Shown piece after piece: positions 45,144-58,164 of a stretch of DNA of 64,000 nt. This DNA comes from Prunus persica. Taxonomy: Eukaryota > Streptophyta > Magnoliopsida > Rosales > Rosaceae. A program made the position numbers and the translations under genes. The notes under the pieces were generated by a model. That model had not been told where the DNA came from. It searched no databases and saw only the letters and a list, made by a program, of their open reading frames with translations. The DNA lies in NCBI RefSeq assembly GCF_000346465.2, contig NC_034013.1:5005791-5069790 (forward strand), given 5' to 3'. How positions within the stretch are numbered: position 1 is the stretch's first letter; the number at the start of each line of letters is the position of its first letter.

Positions 45144-45434
45144 CCAAGGCCCTAGAGTGCCATTATTTTAAAAGGATCAAATTATAATTACTTTCTTTTT
45201 AATCTCGGTGGAGGGACTTGAACAGGGCATTTCTGCTAAGAAAGTGGAGAGAAGTACCAGTAAGTAACCATTTTGTTCACCAGATCCCAAAACCTTGAGA
45301 ATTACCTTCAAATTGCTTCTGTTTAATTGAAAATATATTTATCTTGTACCAGAAACTACTATACTATATTGTATTCATGATTACTTATCCTAAAAAAAGA
45401 TTACGAAAAATTCATTCATTCGTGTTTAACTTCA

Positions 45435-45659
45435 TCAGGACCATGAGACTGAGTCAATCTCATCCCTTGCAGACTTGTACAATTCAAGCCTCTTGGCACA
45501 TTGTTGCCTCCTTTCCATCACTTCGGGATTCTCACCCAGCAATTGTGCAAGCTGCCTTCCCTACAGGAAATAACAAAACTCAATCAGCCAAACATCATCA
45601 ATTTTTTGTTCTGATTCATATACACATGTATGTCTATGCATCTGTGTATAGGTAAATGT

Positions 45660-45715
<56 letters not shown>

Positions 45716-48700
45716 AGGGTATATTGTCAGATTACCTCCTTTTTGCCCAATTGGATATAGAAGTCATTGAGCAAAGACCGCTTAGCCTCCCTCACTTGAC
45801 AATGAACAACAGCCTTCGGGATAGAATTCTTAAGTGTCTCTGACACCATCCCTACATAGGAGGAAACATTGGATCCTATCCTGTGGAAGTGGCCCTCCGC
45901 ATATCGATCATCGGAAGCAGCTGATGGATTTCCTCCCACCTTCTCCACTTGTTGAGGGAGTTTCCGAAAGAAATCCACAGTCAGATAAGAGGATTCCATG
46001 TCCACCAAACGCAAAGTTGTCTTCTTGCTGTCTTCACGAAACCTCTCCAACGCTTCATTGGCAGCTGCTGCCAATTCCGCTTGAAGAGTTGGAAAGCGTT
46101 TCAACTCCTGTTTCATTCCAAAATATAACCTATAACTTTCCCCATTATTAAGACCATTAATACTGTTAAATGAAGTGTATGGATTACAACTTTGAACCTG
46201 AGTTTCTGCAATTGACCTTCTTACAATTTCCTTCAAAATAAAGTGAACCTGCAGTATTGGATTACTGATTAAGAAAACAAAATTCTGCAGTTCGATAACT
46301 GGTTAATTGTCCAAGTGCACAAAATTGAAATCAATTCTGTTTGTAATGGCTGCAGAAACAAAACCTATGCTATATAGCTAGTTAGGCACTAATTAACCCA
46401 AGGAAACTACCCCACCGAGGACAAGAAAACCAAATGGTGAACACTTACGGCATCTACAGAAGCTTCAGATGGGCCTCTGAAATAATTAAGTGAACTGTCA
46501 ATGAGGCGCCGATAACCTTGCTCCGGTGCAATTAGATGAGGTTGGTATCCATCTGCCTCTGAAACCACCTTCCTTACATTTTGAAGTGAAAGATGACGAT
46601 CAAAAGGCAGCCTCTTCAGAGCAACAGGGAGCTGGTGGTCAAATACTGCAAATATCCGATCGCCACCAGGTCGTCTGCAGAAACAGTAAAATTTTGTTAT
46701 CTACTTTTTTTCATGCAACATAATATTGCGAAACCAGTTGTTATCATATCGAAATTTGCTGCTTCAATTTGACAGGCTTTCTAAGAGCCTCCCAGCCATA
46801 AAGAACTCGTGAATTCAGAACTTTCAGTCTATGAAAACATAACACAAAACCAAAAGAGCATTAGAATCAAATGGATTGTGAAGCTTATATCATATTTGGC
46901 CACAAATAAAACATTAAACACGTCCTATTTATATTTGTTAAGTAAAGAAAAAAGGATGTCTTACCCTCCATCCAAATGCTCCTTGAATATCCGGTCAAAT
47001 GCCCGGCACAACTCTAAGATAGTATATAACTGTGCCTGATATATATGTACAAATTAACCTCAGAGGATAAACCTAAACCAAATAACATCCCAATATGAAT
47101 GAATAGATCATAAGTTCCTCACCCCTGCATCAATAGCAACAGGCCTACCAAGATAATCCAACTCGGCTTCAAGTTCACCAATGCTTTTGTTGATCAAAGA
47201 TGCAATTCCTGGAATGCGAGCTTTAATTACAGACTCTAAATGCTGAAATCATATGAAAAACTATATATTAACACACAATTTCTATTTAAGAACTAAGAAA
47301 ATTAGGTGTAGAAATTGAGCTATCATAACATTAATACATAGCTGAGAGGAAAAACCTTTGAGAGAAGTTTTGCAAGATATTCTGACCCCATTTTGCTTGC
47401 CAAATTTCCATAATCAGGACTGGAGGAAAAAAACTCGCGCTCCCTCCGCCTGGCAGCAATCATATCGACGTTTTTATTAATATCAACTTGTGAACGGTTC
47501 ACAATTCCAACCCAAGGGTGTTGAAGCCGATAAGACCTTCCTTCGAGAACCTAACTCAATGTAAAGAAAACGTTATGGTGAAAGAGTAGTTTATCGGATT
47601 ACTCTATGTACAAAATATGTTCTAACATACCCCTCTCCCAACACATTAACAACCACTATCTAGCGCTAAACACTCAGATATTCAATAATTCAAGCTGCTT
47701 AGCATAATAAAATCAAGAAGTCTTACATCCAAAGCATTTGTTCCCTTATCCATTAAATCAAGCTTTGTCAACACACCAAATGTCCTTTCACCTATGAAAG
47801 AAATGTAGAAGCTCAGTACATAAATAGAAGCAGAAAATGGTATTTATAACACATGGACCATACAATGTTATAGAGTTGAATGATAAAATAGAAAAATTGT
47901 TCAGGAAGGATACCTGCAGGATCAACTTGTCTAGCGATCCTTATAGCATCAGATGTTGCTATGTCTTGATTGGCTGGAGTTATTGCCAGGATGATGCAGT
48001 TAGGCTGCAACCAAGAGCATATATTCATAAAAAATACAGAATAAAACAAAACTTAGCTTGTAAAGAACTTCAAGGCAAAAGTCTATCCAGAAATGTGATA
48101 AATGGTAAAAATAACCTATGAAATTTATGAAATAAAATAATTGCCACAGCATAGACATGCAAGACAAATCTAACCTATTGGTACGAATCACTACATAATA
48201 CATCTTGTTTTAATAAATGCAAAATAAAGGATTGGAGAGAAGAAAATTTTGGAAAATACAAATGCTCCATCACATCAAAATAAGGGACTCAATCGACAAG
48301 TTTGAGAAACGTGAACTTTGACAATGATCTGTTGTAAATTTAAGAATGTTAGAGAGAATATTCAAGTTTACTACAGGAGAAATATATTTGCCACTCAAAC
48401 CTGGACTTAACGAATTATTAAATTACTCGACAGAAAAGACATGACAGCGGCTGACGCAGTTTCTGACTCTGAACTTTCCATTGTTCTAAGATAGTATTAT
48501 AATTGCATAAATAGCGAATATGTACAATGGCAAACTTCTAATCTATGAATTGAGGGGGAAAAGAAACTCTGCATTACCTTCTCAATAAAAGAACGAACCA
48601 TGTTTTCAATGTCTTGAACAATACTCTCTGGCTGCCCCTCTGTCAATAAGAAACATTTACAATTAGATATGCAATAAATGAAAAATATATAACATCAAAA

Positions 48701-50655
48701 CCACCATTTTAATTCGGAATCAATGGCAATAAGTACAAAAGTATACCTACAGCAACCTTGGTTAAACCAGGCAAATCTATCAATGTTAGATTGACAACTG
48801 CCAAAAAGATAAGCTGTGATTGTCAGATAGCAGAATGAATTACAGAGCAATAACGAAACACTTTCATTTATTAAGGAAAATAAAAAAATTCTTCTTGCCC
48901 TTGCACAATTTAGGATATCAAAGTCACACTTTTCACCTAGTATAAATCATAATCATCAAACAGAATGAAAATTCTGTTAATATATATAAAAAAATACACT
49001 CTATATCTGTAATCTCAAATAATACTGCCAATAGATAACAAGCACCAAAACAGAACAAAGAATATAATAGTGCTTCATAATCACATCTAATCAAATATAT
49101 AACATGTTACCATTAGGGGAGTAGATACTGAGATGAATAGGAACATGAGAAATCTGTTTCGACCTCCCAGTGATTCTGTCAGTTTCATCCTGAATTTCCT
49201 TCCGAATCACAGCTGTTTAAGAAAATAAGAAATAAACAACTGAATATAATATCAACTTTTATTTCAAACCGTACGAAAAGGGCAAACAATTGCACAGTTT
49301 TTCTAAATTTGATAGCTCCATTAATTTTAGGATACATGTTCAAGCATTAAGCGATTCAAATGCAAAATTAACCAAATAGAAAAGATAAAACATGATAAGA
49401 GGCTATTCAAAAGTACAAGTAATGTAGCAAAATTGGTGATTGGCATGATGTTAGTATCTTCCTGTAGATAATCAAGTTCATGTTTTATCACTCATACCGA
49501 GTTAACAAACACCCTTTTTTTTTTCCATGACAATCTACTATTCGAATTACATGTAGGAAATGGTCCCAAAACGCTACTCAAACTAGGAGCCTAAATGTAT
49601 GGTCATAACAGGAGCTCCATCCATAGCAAACAGAAATATAACATTAACAGGAGCTCCATCCATAGCATATCTGGACAACAAATAACATACAGAAATCAGT
49701 GAATCTTTTCTTTTCCATGTGGAGGAACTCAGCATACTCCTGCATCCCCTGTTCTGTCTTATGCAGCTGCAAGACCAATGGTCTTCTCGTCACAATCCCT
49801 GCAAACCAAAGAACATAACAGCTTCATGTACTCGACAAGGAAGAGGGAGCAAAGTAAAGCATAAATTAGTTTTGAAGCCTTTAGTGTGTCCCTGTGTATA
49901 TTCTAACGAAAAAAACAAATTCAAACATCAAACAAGTAATTTTAAATTGCTTAGTTTCACTTCGTTGACTTTTAATTGTTCTTATGTGGACAAATACCTG
50001 ACTTTTCTTTTAACATTTTATTTTTTGTTCCATTTTCTTGCCTCTGCTTTCTCAAGACCCAAAAAGCGCAAAATTGAAAATTAACAATCAGCAGAGCAAA
50101 CCTTCAGAGTGGCCGTGTGATATTCTAATCAAAAGATAAATTTAAACCATAATTTAAGCAATTTTAAATTGCTTACTTTGACTCAGTTGACTATTACTCC
50201 TCTACGTTGAAAAGTAGTTGACTTGTTTTAATATTATTTTGTTTTCCTTTTCGTTTTCTTTCCTCCGCTTTCTCAAGAGCCAAACAGCGAAAAATTGAAA
50301 ATCAATAATCAGAAAGCAGATATACGATTCACCCAGGCATAAACCTAACCTGACCCTCTCGGAAGAAAATCACGCCCAACAATGCTCTCTAACACCGACG
50401 ACTTTCCAGAGCTCTGCATCCACAACCAAACACACCACACCAACTTCAAATAGCCAAACAACAACAAAAAAAAAAAAAACACGACTGAGCGAGTGCGTAG
50501 AGAGACGAGAGAGAGACCTGGCCTCCGACGACGGCAACGGAAGGAAGAGACTCCCAGAGAGTAGGCAAAGCAGAGTCCCCACCATAGTCACCGAGGACCG
50601 TGCAGGCCCTCTGAATTCGATTGACGAGGCCTATCAAGCCCTCCATAGTCGCCAT
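45435..50655 (-). CDS. DRP1: Dynamin-related protein, DRP1 class (1C/1E-like)
   Basis: Fifteen exons join in phase: 50655-50518, 50413-50350, 49798-49691, 49212-49111, 48797-48747, 48639-48578, 48004-47914, 47791-47727, 47550-47356, 47242-47123, 47035-46965, 46674-46449, 46248-46198, 46107-45736 and 45560-45435. They give 613 residues, the size of plant DRP1 (610-624). The GTPase domain has G1 GGQSSGKSS (44-52), G3 DLPG (145-148) and G4 TKLD (214-217). A middle/stalk domain follows ([33 protein letters not shown]), then a GED at the end ([20 protein letters not shown]). There is no PH or Pro-rich domain, as expected for DRP1. DRP1 proteins act in clathrin-mediated endocytosis and cell-plate formation. 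The subclass is not certain. Confidence 0.95.
45664..45711 (+). repeat. (GA)n microsatellite in the last intron of DRP1
   Basis: About 24 GA units inside the 175-bp last intron (45561-45735), starting ~24 bases past the donor on the coding strand, where it reads (CT)n. Confidence 0.9.
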
Positions 50656-51630
50656 TTGAGGAAGCGCCGAAGCAGCGGCGGTTGGGGGAGCGAGAGAGAC
50701 GACGAAAAAGCACGCAGCGAGAGAGAGAGAGAGGACGAGGTAGAAGAAGGCGGTGGTGATGAAGAGGAAAGCTATTTTTGCTAATTTTGTTGGAAAAAAA
50801 TGAATTTATGCAAATTGGGAAATTTCTTGATGGATTGATCTTCCGTTTTTGGAAGAGACAGTGAGTGAGTTGGTGGTGAGTGGTTTGTTCGTGTGTGGCA
50901 AGGTGTCTTTCCCTTGACTTATTTTGAATTCAGTCAATGCATTTTCTTTTTCTTTTCTCAGGTTCGCTGAGGTGTTTTATGTTCATTTTAGATTCGTTTT
51001 ATCTTTTTGGTCTTTTTGCTAAAATTTGTCGTTTCCTTTTACGTCTATATCTCTTCGTAGAGGAATTCTATCGCTATCCAACCATCCGAGAGCGGTTTTT
51101 TGACATGAACCAAAAAAACTTACATGTAACGAATATAGAATTGTTTTGCTATCTCCAACTAACAACACAATAACATGTAGAAAAATTATTCTATATGTCA
51201 TTGTGTTATTGACCGAAATAGTAAAAAGTACTATCTCTGTTACATGAGAATTTCTCTCTAAGTTTTTCGTCCAAACTTTTCAGCTATGTCCTTATAAGTT
51301 ACTAGACTCTCCTCCGCATGCACTTCCGTGCTGCGAGAAGTTTTTGTTTTTGTTTTGTTTTTTTTTTTTGAGAAATTCTATGATTGCATTCATAATTCAG
51401 CCAAAAAAGCCACTAGCCACAAAAGGGCCATTACAATAACGGAGCGATCTAATATCAAAATTAAGACAATCTGGTGTGTCTCCATTAACGATCAAACATG
51501 ATCGAAGAAACTCTGGCATAGGCATCCCAACTAAGATTGCAAACTTAGAATAATAAAAAAAAGAAGATAAAGCTTGAAAAAACCAAGCCATAACAATACA
51601 AATAAAACTCTTACAAATAAAATTCTCCTT
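50656..51630. other. DRP1 upstream region
   Basis: The proximal ~200 bp is probably 5' UTR and promoter, with a short (GA)n at 50717-50733 that reads (CT)n on the coding strand. No gene further out. Confidence 0.5.
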
Positions 51631-51633
51631 TGC

Positions 51634-51834
51634 GAGAAGTTTTTGTTAATCACTCGCGCTACGCGCTACTTACCAAACTTTTATTTTATTCTTTTCTGTA
51701 ATTGTATTTTTTTATACGCTCTACATTAAATTGAAAAGGAAAAATAAGAGTGTCTAGAAAAATACAATTACAGAAAGAATAAAGAAAAAGTTCGGTAAGT
51801 CGTGCGGAGCGCACGTGATTAACAAAAGCCTCTC
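51634..51834. mobile_element. Foldback MITE, ~95-bp arms
   Basis: The two arms (51634-51731 and 51739-51834) are inverted copies with about 80% identity and almost no loop. Landmarks are TTTTGTTAATCAC and CTTACC.AACTTTT, with CTGTAATTGTATTTTT in the left arm and its mirror in the right. The transcript would fold into one long hairpin. I did not find a convincing target duplication. Confidence 0.75.
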
Positions 51835-53159
51835 ACAGACTCGGAAGCGGGTGCAAAAAAGTTAGTCTATGTATATAAAGGCAGAAGGCCTTAAAAGTAA
51901 AATTTTCGAACCCCCAAAATGCCCTTGGAATAATTAAAATGCTTAGGCACAATGATTTAATTCATTAAGGCTAAATAAGAAATAAAACAAACAATTCAAC
52001 AGAATTTAAATATTAGAAAAGAAAAAACACACAGAAACCACCGAAAGCAGTTCTTATCAGTCTTCCACGTTCTCTCTTTGGCAGTTGACAATTACATAAT
52101 TACGTTCTCTGAACCACAAATCACTTTTTCTGATTTCTCTCTAAACTCTCTCTCGGTCCATCACAAATGATGTTCATCATGCTTCACCGTAGGTAAATCA
52201 GAAGGCCTTAAAAGTGCTACTCTCTCTTCTCCACTTTTTACAAAACAAATCAGAAACCAAAATGTATATATAATTTACATGAAAACATGGTTGAAACTTT
52301 CTAAACATAAGCTCTCTTCAGTGGTTGGTCGACCTCAAATGTTCACCTTAGTCTTTCGATTGTTTTTGTCAGTGGATATGTGCTCAATTGCCTTTTGGAG
52401 GTTCTTGAATTCTTCAGCTACAAACCACTATCACTTCCTGCAAAACCATAAACATGAAATCATTATGCAAGAGAAACACAAAGAGAAATGAAATCAAATG
52501 AATGAAAGCCATATCAGAATTCTATCCAGATTATTTACTCTAACCTTCTGCTTCCTGCATGTATGTGAGACAGGTTTTTAAACTATTCCCCAATTGAACC
52601 ACCAAATATCTGAATAAGCAAAGCCAAAACAGAAAAACCATTGCACAGAGGATGAAGACAGTATTGCCGCATGCATACCTGAGTATAATTGGATAAAGAA
52701 ACTTTTTTTGATCGAATTGGATAAATAATCGATAAGTAATGTTGCGTGGTTTTCTTTGTGAAAGGAACCGCCATGTGCGTGGGTTTGTAGAGGTTTTTTA
52801 ACTGCACTCTTGTTCTTTTTTTCTTTTCTTTTTCACTGCACTTCTTTTTTTCCTTTTGTTTATTTCATTTTTTTTTTACTTACACATACGGAATCAAAAC
52901 TTACGAAAATTTCATGGTAAGATTCATAATCAAATACCCTCATAACAAGGAATCAGATCAACTAAGTGGGTGGAGTTAATCCGATTCCAATACCTTATTC
53001 CCAAATTCCCACAAGTTAATCTCCAAGTTGATCCAATCTGTAATCTGCAAGCTATTATTCCCAATATTAGTTGACTAGCTTTTATCAGGTTCTAATTATT
53101 TATACATATGGTGGTGTCATTGTGTTGTGTCAAATATTGGTACTCTTAGCTTCAATCAC

Positions 53160-53241
<82 letters not shown>

Positions 53242-54170
53242 GGGCAGTGACACCTGAGCAGTGAATCCTCCTTCAACCCAAGTTGCGCAGGCATCCAAAT
53301 CCAACCTCAACCCTAAATCTGAACCATATTTTTATCTCTAACTTCATTATTCTCTATGTGAATTTCAAAGACCTAACCATTTTACAATCATTTCAGAATA
53401 CTCCATTTTATAATCAATCTCTCTTCTCATAATACCTTTCTTCCTCGACCACAATATTAGAATGAACCATTGGATAATTAATGGATTTAATGTGTGTGAT
53501 GTTTGGGCCATTACTTACATGGGGAATGCTAGCAATCTTCACTCTAACCTTTTTCCTTTTCCTCGTGACATGTGTCATTATCCTTACACTTCAAACAATG
53601 TAATTAATGCATCGCACAAGCTAATTTTTGTTTTCTAAATTTATCCTTATTAAATGTATTAATTTTTTTACAACTTTATTATTATCTTATAAAATATATA
53701 AATAAGAAAAACGACAATTTTATTTATTTATTTTAAAAAGTGTCTTCTTCTTCTTCTTTTTATTTTTTTCGAAGAGAACGTTTGTGTTTTTTTTTTTCCA
53801 TAACAGAAATGATATCATTTCCATGAATAGTCATTTGATGAAAAAGATGGTTTAAAGATATTATTTTCAGGTAGTTATAAGAAGAAGAAAAAATAACAGT
53901 AAAACATAAATATTAATAACAATAAACATATCAGTAAAAGAAACTGGTTTATAAGCAACATCTGTTTTCTAGAAGAAAAAAAAAAGGGACATTAAACAAA
54001 AACTGACGTTTAAAGTAAAAAAGGCGATAAGAAACAAAAACTGAAACTGACACGACTAATTATCCACCTACATCCCAACAAACATGTGCAGCTACAAGAG
54101 CAAAAGCCAAAAAGGCATCGCCAGACACAAGTACGAAACATGTGATATGTGACTCTCGGTAATATCGCCT
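51835..54170. other. Intergenic
   Basis: AT-rich and pyrimidine-rich DNA, no gene recognised. It includes the long (GA)n at 53161-53236. Confidence 0.45.
53161..53236 (+). repeat. (GA)n microsatellite
   Basis: A near-perfect run of ~35 GA units. Confidence 0.95.
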
Positions 54171-54176
54171 GTAGTC

Positions 54177-54186
54177 CTATAAATAC
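54177..54186 (+). promoter_or_regulatory. Candidate TATA box before the IDM1-like mini-gene
   Basis: CCTATAAATACCC lies ~490 bp upstream of the candidate ATG (54664) and ~175 bp before the repeated telo-box leader. Confidence 0.4.
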
Positions 54187-54355
54187 CCATCTCTATTAGC
54201 CCATAGACTCACCCTACAATACAAGCTGCCCGCCGCATTGGAGAAGTGGAGGCGTTGCGTTTGCGAGTCGAGACCTGTCTTCTCCCTAGCAAGTCTTGTT
54301 CTGCGTGACACACAGGTAGTATCTTTGGCTCTGTGTGCTACCATCATCTCCCACC

Positions 54356-54459
54356 AAACCCTAGCTAGCTTCATATATCTCTCTCCCTTCCATCAAACCC
54401 TAGCTTCACATATCTCTCCCTGCTAGCAAACCCTAGCTAGCTTCATATATCTCTCCCTG
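54356..54459 (+). repeat. Tandem leader repeat with telo-box motifs
   Basis: Three imperfect copies of a unit like AAACCCTAGCTAGCTTCATA followed by TATCTCTCCCT. The AAACCCTA core is the plant telo-box, found in leaders and promoters of translation-related genes. Confidence 0.7.
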
Positions 54460-54663
54460 GAATTAAGATGATTCACGTTTGTGTGTGTGTGTGTGTGTCA
54501 AAAAGTGTATGGCCAACAAAAATCTGACCTCATGATATATATCTTGGGCAGATCTGGTTGGATACTCTCATTTTCATCATAATCTTCTCTCTTCTCTCTC
54601 ATATATATGTATTTATAGCTTAATTGATTTGTAAATCTCTTCCTCAAAGGAGACTTTGCGAGC

Positions 54664-55446
54664 ATGGAGGGGACTCCGAAAGACACAGTCAGTAGGTACA
54701 AGATCATGAACGGAAGAAAGTCCAAACAGAAATTGTTAGTTCAAGAGGCTGTATTAAGCATCAATGTTATCGAATTAGTGATTCACCAGATAATTAGGTA
54801 TTATATAAGCTCTTGATTAAGAAAGTAGTGTCTATACATGATCCTCTCATCTTTTTCTCTCTAATCTAACGTTGAATTCTTTTTCAATATACTTATGACC
54901 AATTGCATTTTTTTTTTTTTAGCTTTATCAGAACTAAGGTTTTGATAGAGACCAATATTGACAGACACATTGGAATAAATGTGTGCTGTGTATTATACAA
55001 CCTTGGGTGAGCTAAAAAATTCTTAGTTATTTTCTCTTTGTTCCTTTTTTTTTTTCCTGAAGTTACTGTGTGAAGAACCATTTACCACCAAATTCAAGAG
55101 ATTATGTGTTGAATGATTGTAAAATCTTTCGTTTTCAGGTCATGCTTCTCTCGGATAGATTTCAAAGGTAAAAATACTGCTATCCTAGAGAAGGACGATG
55201 AAATCATCTCTGCAGCATCTATAAGGTATTATTCGTCACGTGTTTGTCACAAACATTCATATACATACATATATATATATATATATATTGTTATATAACT
55301 ATTTCATTATAAATAAGAAATGCTTCTTTTCCTGCTAACTACCTCTTTTTTCAATGTACAGAATACATGGAACAAGGATGGCGGAGATGCCATTTGCGGC
55401 AACCCAACAGAAGTTTGGGAGAAAATTCGTAACTAGTTGCCATTGA
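54664..55446 (+). pseudogene. IDM1-like GNAT acetyltransferase fragment / mini-gene
   Basis: Three exons with good splice sites and matching phase (54664-54695, 55139-55225, 55362-55446) give 67 residues. Exons 2-3 read FSRIDFKGKNTAILEKDDEI, then ISAASIRIHGTRMAEMPF. This is the start of the acetyl-CoA N-acyltransferase domain of plant PHD-finger proteins related to IDM1 (family pattern F..ILE..DEIISAA.IRIHG...AEMPF). The family proteins exceed 1000 residues, and all PHD, Tudor-like and remaining GNAT parts are missing here. Exon 1 (MEGTPKDTVSR) is not recognised. Most likely a gene fragment. A spliced short transcript is possible. Confidence 0.6.
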
Positions 55447-55463
55447 ATCTCTAACAATTTACA

Positions 55464-56960
55464 TGTAAGTGTTTCTAAGCATGGTCATTGGACTATAAAA
55501 TAAAATTGAAAGCCTCACTATTACTAATCTTTTCTGAAAAAATCTTATTATTTGTTTTGTAAAACTTGCAATTTTCTATGTTGGTATGTGCTTAGCATGG
55601 CGAAAATAACATCTTCAGGTCTCCATTTAATTATATTCCTAATCTAAACCATATACACCAAACCATAAATTGCTGACCGCAAGCCCTAAAATAATATCGG
55701 TTTAGCCTAAGCATAGTCTAACCTCGAAAATTATGCATATGACCCTATTTCTCATTTTCACCTCTCATAATTATGTTTGTATACTTCATTATTGGCGTTC
55801 TAGTGAAGACCTAATTGAAGATGCTTTATCAGAACTTGCATATCTCAACTATTAGATCAAATATATTCTTATTTATATATCTTAGTGGTTTCAAATATGT
55901 CCTTGTCCATTGTATATCAATAATAGGTAGAAAGATATCACTTTGTATTATGGCGATATATGTATCGAGATATTGATGCATTTAACCGTTAAGTGTGTCG
56001 ATATATCACATATATTATGGCAATATATATCGAGATATACTATTTTGTGCAATTTACATGTTTATCGATGCAATTTTACTAGTTAATTTAGTATTTTATA
56101 AAGTTACAAATTAAGTTTTTACACTTATACTCATTGTTTTTGTTTCTATAAATTTTCTCGAAGTTCTTTGTATAAAAAAATTGCCAAAGTTTCCATCATA
56201 GTGATATTTAACTTATTTATTTCAACAGAAGACAAGCTGATTTGTGAGTGTGACTCTAAACTGAAAGCAAGGAAGAAATATTTTTTATAATCAGAGTATA
56301 CAAGCAGGCCCCCTGGAAGACAAGCGTATGCAATATTCATAAACGGGAACTTGGTTGAACTGCGCAAATGGCATAAGTAGTGTTGGCAGCTGCAAGCTCA
56401 AGTATAGGAAAGCTCTCCTAAGAATGTGGCTAATGAAGACAAGCACATAACATCAGTATTTGTGTCAAGTAATCTATTCAATATTCCAAAACAGGAATAA
56501 GATTACGTTGATCAAATGGCTCTACTTGGCGCAGCTGCAAACTCAAATGGATATTGCTAAGTTCGTCCCCTAAAAAGACAAGCAAACAAGAATGATGTTA
56601 CCATGTTCGAATGGCTGAATGAGGTTGGGGCAGCAAGCTCAACTGGGAATTTGCAATTGGTAAGGCAAAAGGGGCTTATCCTCCTATAAATATTTATGTA
56701 ATTGTATAACAATTCCTTGCATGTAAATGTTTCTAGGCACGGACATGTTATTATAAGGTAAAAAAATATTGGCCCCCAACATCTAAACTTTTCTTTGCTT
56801 GAATTCTATGTTGCCGTTGTGGTTAACATGGTGAAAGTAGTGCCATTTCCGGTCGTCGTTAAATTTATCTTGCTAATCTAACCATAGCCACTAATCTAAA
56901 CCCTAGATTCTTGACCTTAAACCGTTTAACATCGACGCTTTTAGCCGAAGCATATTGTAT
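55464..56960 (+). repeat. Degenerate duplicated flank with internal repeats
   Basis: The stretch 55464-55720 resembles 56719-56960 (CATGTAA.TGTTTCTA.GCA at each start, CTATGTTG and TAATCTAAACC further in). Between them, three loose ~130-bp units around 56385-56640 share GGCGCAGCTGCAA.CTCAA and AAGACAAGCA. No gene is supported. Confidence 0.4.
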
Positions 56961-57101
56961 AGCACCCTAGCTACTTCCATGTTATATATGAGGATCCCTA
57001 CAAAGACCTCAAAACAATGCCCTAGAGCCTTGTATCACCCTACTTCCCGCCAAAGTCCTAAGCAGGTACCAGAGTGTTGGCCTCCCCCCTTTTCTTTGCT
57101 A

Positions 57102-57189
57102 AAAGGAGGAGAGGGAGAGGGAGAAGGAGGAGAAAATTTGCCACTCTATTTAGCATCTAAGTTTCACCCTCTCCCTCTCCTCCTCCTTT
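57102..57189. repeat. Purine/pyrimidine inverted repeat
   Basis: AAAGGAGGAGAGGGAGAGGG at 57102 is mirrored by CCCTCTCCCTCTCC...TCCTCCTTT ending at 57189, with ~45 bases between. Confidence 0.7.
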
Positions 57190-57410
57190 CTTCAACAACC
57201 ATGAAAATTATTTTTTTCAAAAAAAAAAAGAAAAAAAACCTGCAAGTCACCCTCCCCTTCGTCTCTTCCTCCTTAACTTACCCAAGTTAAAGAAAACCAG
57301 CAAAAGACTTGAGTTAAAGGAGTTGAAAGGAAAAGAAAAGAAACACGTGTTGTTTTGTAAAGAATCCACATTAGCTGTTGAGGAGTATCAGAAGCCAAGC
57401 ATTGTCCGTG

Positions 57411-57474
57411 AAGGAATAGACTTTGTGGCTGATCACCCCTTCCTCTTCTTGATCAGAGAAGAAATAACCGGAAG
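57411..57474 (+). pseudogene. Serpin C-terminal scrap
   Basis: The frame reads GIDFVADHPFLFLIREEITG, the conserved segment just after the reactive-centre loop of plant serpins (FVADHPF.F.IRE..TG). The usual final VLF.G.VLNP is lost. The N-terminal domain and loop are absent. The Copia element starts 61 bp downstream. Confidence 0.75.
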
Positions 57475-57535
57475 ATCCTCTCTTTTGTTAAATTTTGTAA
57501 ATCTTCCTTGTTTGTTCATTACTTTCACTAGATTA

Positions 57536-58035
57536 TGTTGAGAGTTAAGCTGCATACTAGTCTTGAATCAAGCTATAGATGTTAATCCTGCAGATTGACA
57601 GTGAAGAGGATGAAGAATCGAATGAGCTGAAGAACTTTCCTCTTATAGTAATAGCTGTTATAGGATATGTCCAACGGCTAATTTTCTTACTATTTTGAGA
57701 AACTCTACAGCTGTCATTCTTAGCTGTCTTAGTCCTTTCTGCTGTAACGATTTCTAGCCTAGGTGTAAGAATCATTGCCTCCAATGATCTTGAATGGCTG
57801 GAGATGAGTCCTTGTGTCCTAGTTTTTAGGATCTGTTTTTTTTTTTTTGGCAGCTTGTGTCATGCATATAGTGTGTTTTTGGCTCTGATGCAATATATGA
57901 AAAAAAAAATAGACTGAAACATTCTCATTCTCTCTGAGTTTTTCTCTCCTCTGCATACGTTGCTTACAAAAGGTTTTATTTTGTTCTGTAAATCAATCAC
58001 TAAAAAACCAGCAAGCTAAATACCAAATTCTAACA
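57536..58035 (+). repeat. Copia 5' LTR
   Basis: 500 bp, TG...CA ends. Compared with the 3' LTR I count five substitutions and one 2-bp A-run indel, about 99% identity. Confidence 0.97.
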
Positions 58036-58047
58036 TGGTATCAGAGC
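58036..58047 (+). other. Primer binding site (tRNA-iMet type)
   Basis: TGGTATCAGAGC immediately follows the 5' LTR, the standard Copia PBS. Confidence 0.95.
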
Positions 58048-58164
58048 TTCCTGGTCTGATTTCAGAGAAGGGGCGTGAGCTGTGAGAAAGGGGGTTTTCC
58101 TGAAATCTCTAAAAGGGATAAAGGTTGCTCTTTTATTGTGTGGCTCACTGAGACTCACATCAAA

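Noticed and set aside
51397..51591. 64-codon minus-strand frame (reads MPEFLRSCLIVNGDTPDC)
   Set aside because: Looks protein-like but I recognise no family and it has no start context or splice sites.
53161..53236. CRISPR-like or regulatory array
   Set aside because: Simple (GA)n microsatellite. Plant nuclear DNA has no CRISPR arrays and no spaced repeats were seen.
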